A stretch of DNA of 64,000 nt from Lewinellaceae bacterium (GTDB lineage Bacteria > Bacteroidota > Bacteroidia > Chitinophagales > Saprospiraceae), in the NCBI GenBank assembly GCA_020636155.1, contig JACJYM010000003.1, positions 124,001 to 188,000 on the forward strand. The letters run 5' to 3'. The stretch's first letter is position 1. Each line of letters opens with the position of its first letter. The notes below the pieces were generated by a model. That model was given only the letters and a program-made list of their open reading frames with translations, was not told the origin of the DNA and ran no database searches. Positions 58,725 through 64,000 of this stretch are shown here, in pieces. The position numbers and the translations under genes were made by a program.

Positions 58725-59525
58725 CTAATTTGGATCGATTGTTTTGATACCATTTAGACACCGAATGTTATTTTCCTCAACTTTCTGTCGAAATATTTTC
58801 ATATTATCTTGTTCATCCTCTACGGAATACCATCGGTCGTGGTAAAGGTGATAAACGATTGCCTTATTTTTCATTGATTTTCTCTTCAAACCATGGTCTA
58901 ATAATCGCCATTCAATATCGACATCCTCACCTACACCGGCACGAACATAATCTTCGTCAAACCCGTTAATCTCAAATAATTTTTCGCGATGACATCCCCA
59001 ATTTCTTCCGACCAATCCCTAAACTTTATTAGACAATGGAAACAAAGGAAAATAGATGCCGTCCTTCAATTTTTTTGTATCGGAAAAAAATAAACGGAAA
59101 AGATTTAAACTTTCTAAAGATTGCGTTTTCCAAAGTAGTTCTGAAGTCTTTTTATCTAAAAATACTGCTCGACCCGTGCATAAACTGGATTTGTCTATCT
59201 CCTCTATGTATTGTTTTACAAAATGTCGATGAGGTATGCCATCTCCATCAATGAAAGCTATTTTATCCGTGTTAGCCGCACAAATTGCTCTGTTTAACAT
59301 TGCATTTTTTCTGAATCCAACGTCCTCTAATTGATAGATGTGTATAATTGGAAAGTTTAATTTTGGTTTAATATTTTCTAAATATCTAATGGTTTCTTCG
59401 TTGTGGTCATCTTCTGACAAGACTACTTCAAAATAGTTTGAACTTTGATTGTTCAGTGCTTTGAGAATGAGTTGAAGGTTGTTTAATTTTTTGTAATACG
59501 ATATGACAACGGTGAGCATTTTCAT
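58725..59525 (-). pseudogene. family 2 glycosyltransferase split by an in-frame TAG
   Basis: One 266-codon frame from the ATG at 59525, interrupted by TAG at 59019-59021 (codon 169). N-terminal part: LTVVISYYKKLNNLQLILKA, FEVVLSEDDHNE, the DxD motif IAFIDGDGIPH. After the stop the same frame continues with GLVGRNWGCHREKLFEINGF and DEDYVRAGVGEDVDIEWRLL, the acceptor/C-terminal galactosyltransferase-type region. The flanking residues (SNKV-stop-GLVGRN) read as an unbroken family motif, so one base change (such as AAG or CAG to TAG) would explain it. Probably inactive unless the stop is suppressed. No other glycan genes are adjacent. Confidence 0.8.
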
Positions 59526-59622
59526 AGGAGGGCAATTTCTTTGGCCATAATTTTGTGTTGTTTGGCGATTAAAAATGAATTACTAGCGTAAGTTGATTTT
59601 CATATCAATGCAAAAACTAAAA

Positions 59623-59694
59623 TAGCCACGCCAGGACTCGAACCTGGATCAAAAGTTTAGGAAACTTCTATTCTATCCCTTGAACTACGAGGCC
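59623..59694 (-). tRNA. tRNA-Arg(CCT)
   Basis: 72 bases folding as a cloverleaf: acceptor GGCCTCG with CGTGGCT (one T-T mismatch at pair 5), D stem GTTC/GAAT, anticodon stem GAAGT/ACTTT with loop TTCCTAA giving anticodon CCT (reads AGG), T arm CCAGG/CCTGG with loop TTCGAGT, discriminator A. No CCA is encoded. Confidence 0.92.
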
Positions 59695-59871
59695 AAGGCT
59701 GCAAAAGTCGTAATTTCTTTCTAATTATTGCAACTTGTGGATACAAAAGGTATTTAGATCGATTTGATTCATCCAAGGATAAATAAAATATAGCAGTCGT
59801 TGCGGCCATTATTTTCTGAAGAATCATGAACTAATATCTGGAATAGATAACTCCAATTATCATATTCTACC

Positions 59872-59879
59872 TATATTTG
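59872..59879 (+). promoter_or_regulatory. -7 promoter box of fdhD
   Basis: Plus-strand TATATTTG (TAnnTTTG), 19 bases upstream of the TTG used as the fdhD start. Confidence 0.45.
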
Positions 59880-59898
59880 AATATTAATACGATGGATA

Positions 59899-60717
59899 TT
59901 GAAGTCAAATTCAGTCAAAGATATACAGATTTGCAAGGTGGTTAGGGATGAAAAATCTGCTTTTTCTGATGTTGTTGCCATTGAGAGACCCTTGAAAATA
60001 AATATATGTAATGCCAACCATCCGAATTCGCTGCATCGTCTGGCGCTGACTATGTGTACACCCGGTGACGACGAACATCTTGCGGTCGGGTATCTTTTTG
60101 CAGAACGGATCATCGATTGCTTTCAGGATGTCAGTCATATTTTGCATAACGAATCGGACGAGATAACCGTTGCATTGAACAATTATGAGCATATAGACTG
60201 GAATCAACACGAACGAAGTGGTGTCGTTTCATCAAGCTGTGGGGTTTGCGGAAAGACCGAAATGGACAATTATCTTTTATCATCCAATACTATATCACAA
60301 GCGTATCGAGTAAAGACCAAAGTGTTGTACAACATTCCGGGTTTACTCAAGTCCCATCAAGATATATTTAGCAAAACGGGTGGTGTACATGGTTCGGCAT
60401 TGATGAGAGATGGCCAAATCATATCTTATTTTGAAGACGTGGGCAGGCATAACGCCTTAGATAAGCTAGGCGGATATATTTTAAAAAGTGAGATTAGCAT
60501 CTTACCCAATGACATTTTAATATTGAGTGGCCGCGTAAGTTTTGAGTTGATTCAAAAAGCCGACAGGTTGGGATTTAGAATTGTGACGGCATTCGGAGCT
60601 CCTTCTAGCCTCGCCATCGACATTGCAACTCGTACCGGAATCTTGCTGATTGGGTTTTTAAATGAAAATTCGTTTAATATTTATACCTGCAATGAAGACA
60701 CAGAGTTCATTGATTGA
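59899..60717 (+). CDS. fdhD: formate dehydrogenase accessory sulfurtransferase FdhD
   Basis: Transfers sulfur from the cysteine desulfurase IscS to the molybdenum cofactor of formate dehydrogenases. 272 residues. The catalytic CxxC is at 114 and 117 in SSCGVCGKTEMDN; TGGVHGSALM and FEDVGRHNALDKLGGYIL are the conserved cofactor-binding region, and GAPSSLAIDIA follows. The frame has no ATG before the conserved part; TTG at 59899 is the best start. No formate dehydrogenase is in the window, so the target enzyme is encoded elsewhere. Confidence 0.92.
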   Translation: MKSNSVKDIQICKVVRDEKSAFSDVVAIERPLKINICNANHPNSLHRLALTMCTPGDDEHLAVGYLFAERIIDCFQDVSHILHNESDEITVALNNYEHIDWNQHERSGVVSSSCGVCGKTEMDNYLLSSNTISQAYRVKTKVLYNIPGLLKSHQDIFSKTGGVHGSALMRDGQIISYFEDVGRHNALDKLGGYILKSEISILPNDILILSGRVSFELIQKADRLGFRIVTAFGAPSSLAIDIATRTGILLIGFLNENSFNIYTCNEDTEFID

Positions 60718-60728
60718 ATTCTGGTATT

Positions 60729-61160
60729 TTAGTTTCGCATAATCTCCTGTAAGATATTCCAAAGCTTTACTTTGAGTTGTTTGTTTTTATTAAGTTCCGA
60801 AATAGCGTCGCAATAGATTATTTGACTATTTTCCAGTTTAAAAAGTTGGTATTTTTGTTCGATGATATTGAGTCCTAAAGTCTTAGGTGATATACCAAAA
60901 ATTATCGTTAAACATCCATTACTGAGAACATCGTAACTTTTCAATCTCATATCCAGATTGTCAATAAATAAGAAGGTCACCTCTTCCTTGGCGTTGAGAT
61001 TCATAGCTTTGATTATGCTCATCAAGGTAGATCGTGAATCATTGTCTTTTGACATGTCCTCACTCACCACAATAAGGCGAGGCGAGGAGACTGAAATTTT
61101 CGTCAGTTGATCTTCAAATCGAGGATTGATGTCAAAAAAAATATCGTTATTTTTAATCAT
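60729..61160 (-). CDS. hypothetical protein, possibly a Bacteroidota replication accessory factor
   Basis: 143 residues, no firm family. Mixed alpha/beta: PRLIVVSEDMSKDND, a helix (STLMSIIKAMNLNAK), VTFLFIDNLDMRL, and a C-terminal helix (VKLWNILQEIM). The pattern (a short domain with L..I..A and a final K..LW..L) reminds me of small HolD-like proteins, but no motif confirms it. Convergent with fdhD, 11 bases apart. Function should be treated as unknown. Confidence 0.55.
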   Translation of the reverse strand: MIKNNDIFFDINPRFEDQLTKISVSSPRLIVVSEDMSKDNDSRSTLMSIIKAMNLNAKEEVTFLFIDNLDMRLKSYDVLSNGCLTIIFGISPKTLGLNIIEQKYQLFKLENSQIIYCDAISELNKNKQLKVKLWNILQEIMRN

Positions 61161-61249
61161 AAATTAATTTTCAAATGAAAGCTGAAGGACAAAATATTAT
61201 TTTAAAAAAATCTTTATTATCAAGGATAAAAAAATAAAATTATTTTTTA

Positions 61250-61257
61250 TATATTTG
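61250..61257 (+). promoter_or_regulatory. -7 promoter box of ilvE
   Basis: Plus-strand TATATTTG (TAnnTTTG), followed by a leader of about 150 bases before the ilvE ATG. A 30-codon frame (61303-61395) rich in Leu and Ile lies in that leader; see findings. Confidence 0.5.
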
Positions 61258-61414
61258 CAAGGATAATTTATTCTGATTTTAAATTTTGAATAGGTTTTTG
61301 TCATGCTAAAATTAAAGATATTTAATAAAACTTTACCCATTAATTATTGTATCTTTAACAGATTGTTCCTCATTCACAAAACTCTTATTTACTAACTACT
61401 TAAAACTTGAGCAA

Positions 61415-62497
61415 ATGTCAGCAAAAATTTCAATTAACAAAACTTCAGTGAGTAGTCTTTCAAAATTAGATTTTGATAATATTCCATTTGGAAAGGTGTT
61501 CACTGATCACATGTATTTGGCAGATTATGAAAATGGCGAATGGAAAGATTTTAGAATCGTTCCAGTAGATTTTATGCCTACTCATCCGGGTAATTTGGCG
61601 TGGCATTATGGTCAGGCAATTTTTGAAGGTATGAAAGCTACAAGAGACGCAGACGGCAACGCCTTGCTCTTTAGACCGGAGCAACACTCTATCAGGTTAA
61701 ATGAATCAGCTCATAGGATGTGTATGCCTGAGTTGCCAGAAGATATTTTTTTGGATGCAGTACATACGCTTGTTAATCTCGAAAAAAATTGGATACCACA
61801 GCAGGAAGGTTCTGCATTGTATATCAGACCTCTCATGTATGCGACAGATGCAACCATCGGGGTGAGACCTTCTGACACTTATCGATTCTTGATTTTCTGT
61901 ATGCCGGTTGGTCCTTACTACCCTAAACCAGTGTCCTTACTTGTTTCTCGCGAGTATGTGAGAGCGGTCAAAGGTGGAGTAGGAGAGGCGAAAACGGCTG
62001 GGAATTATGCGGCTTCGTTATATCCAGCATTGTTAGCGAAGAAGCAAGGCTATGACCAGATGATGTGGGTCGATGCCATCGAGCATAAGTGGGTACAAGA
62101 AGTGGGAACCATGAATATTTTCTTTAAGATCAATGGAGAGATTATTACACCTGCTACCGACGGTGCCATCTTGAAAGGTATCACTAGAAAATCAGTGATT
62201 GATATTTTTAGAGATCATGGATATACGGTTACTGAAAGACCGATAAGTATAGATGAGGTAGAGGAAGCCTACGAAAAAGGAATTTTAGAAGAAGTTTTTG
62301 GCTCAGGAACCGCAGCAGTTATATCTGAAGTGGAGAGAATAAAAGTCGATGATAAGATTATACATCTTGACGCTTCAAAATTTGTGGCTTCAAAATTTGC
62401 AAAAAACACAATCAATCAATTGAGAATTAGAAAAATTGAGGATAAGTTTAATTGGTTGGTGGTTGCGGAAGATCGATCTGTACCTGTAACCGCTTAA
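61415..62497 (+). CDS. ilvE: branched-chain amino acid aminotransferase
   Basis: PLP-dependent transamination of leucine, isoleucine and valine with 2-oxoglutarate. 360 residues, the long (type II) form. Signatures: LAWHYGQAIFEGMKATRDAD (catalytic-domain start), FLIFCMPVGPYYPKP, GEAKTAGNYAASLYPALLAK (PLP-binding lysine in KTAGNYA) and GTAAVISEVERI. Transcribed alone from its own promoter, possibly under leader control. No other ilv or leu gene is adjacent. Confidence 0.96.
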   Translation: MSAKISINKTSVSSLSKLDFDNIPFGKVFTDHMYLADYENGEWKDFRIVPVDFMPTHPGNLAWHYGQAIFEGMKATRDADGNALLFRPEQHSIRLNESAHRMCMPELPEDIFLDAVHTLVNLEKNWIPQQEGSALYIRPLMYATDATIGVRPSDTYRFLIFCMPVGPYYPKPVSLLVSREYVRAVKGGVGEAKTAGNYAASLYPALLAKKQGYDQMMWVDAIEHKWVQEVGTMNIFFKINGEIITPATDGAILKGITRKSVIDIFRDHGYTVTERPISIDEVEEAYEKGILEEVFGSGTAAVISEVERIKVDDKIIHLDASKFVASKFAKNTINQLRIRKIEDKFNWLVVAEDRSVPVTA

Positions 62498-62539
62498 GGA
62501 ATGCGATTGACTTATCACTTAATTATTTGTATTCAATAG

Positions 62540-62803
62540 ATGGAAAAGAAATATAAAAATTGTCAGAGCTGCGGTATGCCACTTTCTAAGTCTCCGAATG
62601 GTGGTGGCAGCGAAAAAGACGGTAGTATAAGCACAATGTACTGTGCCTATTGTTACGAAAACGGTGCCTTTAAGGACGAGACCATCACGGCGCCGGAAAT
62701 GCAGGAATTTGTGGCGGGAAAAATGAGAGAAATGGGTTTTCCAAAATTTCTTGCCAAGTGGTTTTCAAAAGGTATCCCTAAACTGGAGCGGTGGAAGCAG
62801 TAA
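62540..62803 (+). CDS. putative zinc-ribbon domain protein
   Basis: 87 residues. Four cysteines in NCQSCGMPLSKSPNGG and MYCAYCYENGAF form the zinc ribbon of the zf-ribbon_2 family, followed by a helical tail (EMQEFVAGKMREMGFPKFLA). Function unknown; it is common as a small stand-alone protein in Bacteroidota and Firmicutes. 42 bases after ilvE. The following 260 bases up to the next gene hold nothing recognisable. Confidence 0.85.
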   Translation: MEKKYKNCQSCGMPLSKSPNGGGSEKDGSISTMYCAYCYENGAFKDETITAPEMQEFVAGKMREMGFPKFLAKWFSKGIPKLERWKQ

Positions 62804-63065
62804 TAGACCTTTTTAGTTATTTTTTGAAATTGAATTAAAGAGGTTTAAAATTAAGAAATGCACCTTGAAACAGACCAATAATCTATTAAAGAAAAATTGC
62901 TTTTAAATAATTGTATATCAATTATTTACAATTCTCTTAGTCATTAAGAAATGATGCCGAACTGAGAAACTTATTGGTTCTTAAAAATAGGATAAAAATA
63001 TATTCTAGGAATGAAACTTTAAGATTAAATCTTATGTTCTGATGTGATTAATTAGGTGTTAATCT

Positions 63066-64000
63066 ATGGCAAAAGAACCTGTGGCTAGGAAAAAATCAGC
63101 TAAATCCATCATCAAAGCAAATGGCCCAATTAATAATTTGGAAGAGTATCTAAAGTCCGATTGGTGGAAAAGAATTTTTAATTCTATGTACATCAAAACG
63201 GATGCTGATGTTGTCGAAGATGAATTGATAACCTCCAGTGAAGTTGATTTAATTTGCGATATTGTTAAACTCAAAAATGGCTCAAATGTACTCGATCTGG
63301 CTTGTGGTCAGGGTAGGCATTTAATAGAATTGGGTCAGCGTGGTACATTTAATTTATATGGAATAGATAGGTCTCGTTATCTCATTCAGAGGGGAAAAAA
63401 CACGGCCAAGAAAAAAGGAATTAGCATTAATTTTAAAGAAGGGGATGCTCGAAAACTTCCATACCTTACTGACACGTTTGACCTTGTAACCATACTTGGT
63501 AATAGTTTTGGATATTTTAATTCCATAGATGATGATATAAAAATATTAAAAGAAGTTTTTAGGGTTCTTAAGCCCAATGGCCTATTATTGATGGACATCG
63601 CCGATGGGGAATTTTTAAAAACCAATTTTACTCCTCGGAGTTGGGAATGGATAGACAAAAAGCATTTTGTATGTAGAGAAAGATCCATGGCAGCAGATAA
63701 CGAACGGCTCATTTCTCGAGAAGTAATTACGCATACAGAAAAAGGTGTTCTTGTAGATCAATTTTATGCCGAACGTCTATATAGTAAGGAGGATTTAATG
63801 AGTCTATTGGATAAGGTAGGCTTTAGTAATGTGAGATTTAATGGTCAGCTTGTTACGGATTCTATGCGTAATCAAGACCTTGGGATGATGGAGAAAAGAT
63901 TCATTCTAACATCAGAAGTAAAGAAAGAATGGACTCCCAAAAAACTAAAAAAAGAGTTAATCAATGTGGCCGTTTTACTCGGTGATCCCCGCATCGGAGA
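63066..64000 (+). CDS. class I SAM-dependent methyltransferase (3' end outside window)
   Basis: 311 codons from the ATG at 63066, running off the window. Glycine-rich motif I: VLDLACGQGRHLIELG; then NLYGIDRSRYLIQRGKNTAK (motif II), DTFDLVTILGNSFGYFN (motif IV) and the C-terminal methyltransferase strands. The last ~20 visible residues (WTPKKLKKELINVAVLLGD) no longer look like a methyltransferase and resemble the start of a D-Ala-D-Ala ligase-like N-terminal strand, so the protein may be a fusion continuing beyond 64000. Substrate unknown. Confidence 0.82.
   Translation, partial: MAKEPVARKKSAKSIIKANGPINNLEEYLKSDWWKRIFNSMYIKTDADVVEDELITSSEVDLICDIVKLKNGSNVLDLACGQGRHLIELGQRGTFNLYGIDRSRYLIQRGKNTAKKKGISINFKEGDARKLPYLTDTFDLVTILGNSFGYFNSIDDDIKILKEVFRVLKPNGLLLMDIADGEFLKTNFTPRSWEWIDKKHFVCRERSMAADNERLISREVITHTEKGVLVDQFYAERLYSKEDLMSLLDKVGFSNVRFNGQLVTDSMRNQDLGMMEKRFILTSEVKKEWTPKKLKKELINVAVLLGDPRIG

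Noticed and set aside
1..64000. CRISPR arrays, rRNA genes, prophage structural genes or a replication origin
   Set aside because: No regularly spaced direct repeats with unique spacers, no rRNA sequence, no phage head or tail genes and no DnaA-box cluster next to dnaA or similar genes were seen.

Overview
The window looks like a chromosomal segment of a Bacteroidota bacterium. The sequence evidence is AT-rich DNA, many TAnnTTTG -7 promoter boxes (the type recognised by the Bacteroidota housekeeping sigma factor), a secreted protease with SprB repeats and a C-terminal type IX secretion (T9SS) sorting domain, Rhs proteins of the Bacteroidota type, and a fused DAHP synthase/chorismate mutase. 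A marine or sediment Saprospiria-like organism is possible, but that is inference; no rRNA is present to settle it.

Layout. 1-4 kb: a Fur-family regulator (cut by the window edge), the entry enzyme of aromatic biosynthesis, an OxyR regulator and two unknown membrane proteins, all on the minus strand. 4.1-9.6 kb: a tightly packed plus-strand operon (small membrane protein, Gfo/Idh/MocA dehydrogenase, lipoprotein, lipid-linked sugar transferase, shikimate dehydrogenase, proline dehydrogenase), closed by a shared terminator facing fumC. 11-21.5 kb: an accessory island between fumC and smc. Its left part holds a HigB/HigA-like toxin-antitoxin pair, an HxlR regulator divergent from two exported paralogues, two families of short repeats and the relic of an IS91-like element. 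Its right part, about 15.6-20.75 kb, is an array of integron-like gene cassettes without an integrase. 21.5-46 kb: ordinary core genes (smc, queG, purB, ppk, gpsA, yidC, coaE, a Na+-pumping decarboxylase operon oadGAB, lysC) mixed with conserved Bacteroidota genes. 46-52 kb: an orphan Rhs tip with a probable immunity gene, a second Rhs scrap, and a large outer-membrane protein carrying a catalytically dead M1-peptidase domain. 52-64 kb: a T9SS-exported M43 protease, an ArsR/SRPBCC/reductase operon, a glycosyltransferase broken by an in-frame stop, tRNA-Arg(CCT), fdhD, ilvE, a zinc-ribbon protein and a methyltransferase that runs off the end.

The most notable system is the cassette array. Three consecutive units each begin and end with 10-bp sequences that are exact reverse complements of one another (GTTGTAGCCA/TGGCTACAAC, GTTGTGTGCT/AGCACACAAC, GTTATCTCTC/GAGAGATAAC). 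Between neighbouring units lie imperfect hairpins, and stop codons run into them. This is the pattern expected if each unit is excised as a circle whose R'' and R' core sites pair to form a folded attC recombination site. The cassettes carry an HxlR-controlled four-gene module, an Imm11-like protein, and a metallopeptidase gene interrupted by two in-frame TAA codons together with a small membrane protein. No integron integrase is visible; the only recombinase nearby is a truncated IS91-associated one.

Most intergenic gaps are short. Longer gene-free stretches are described as features where something is visible in them.
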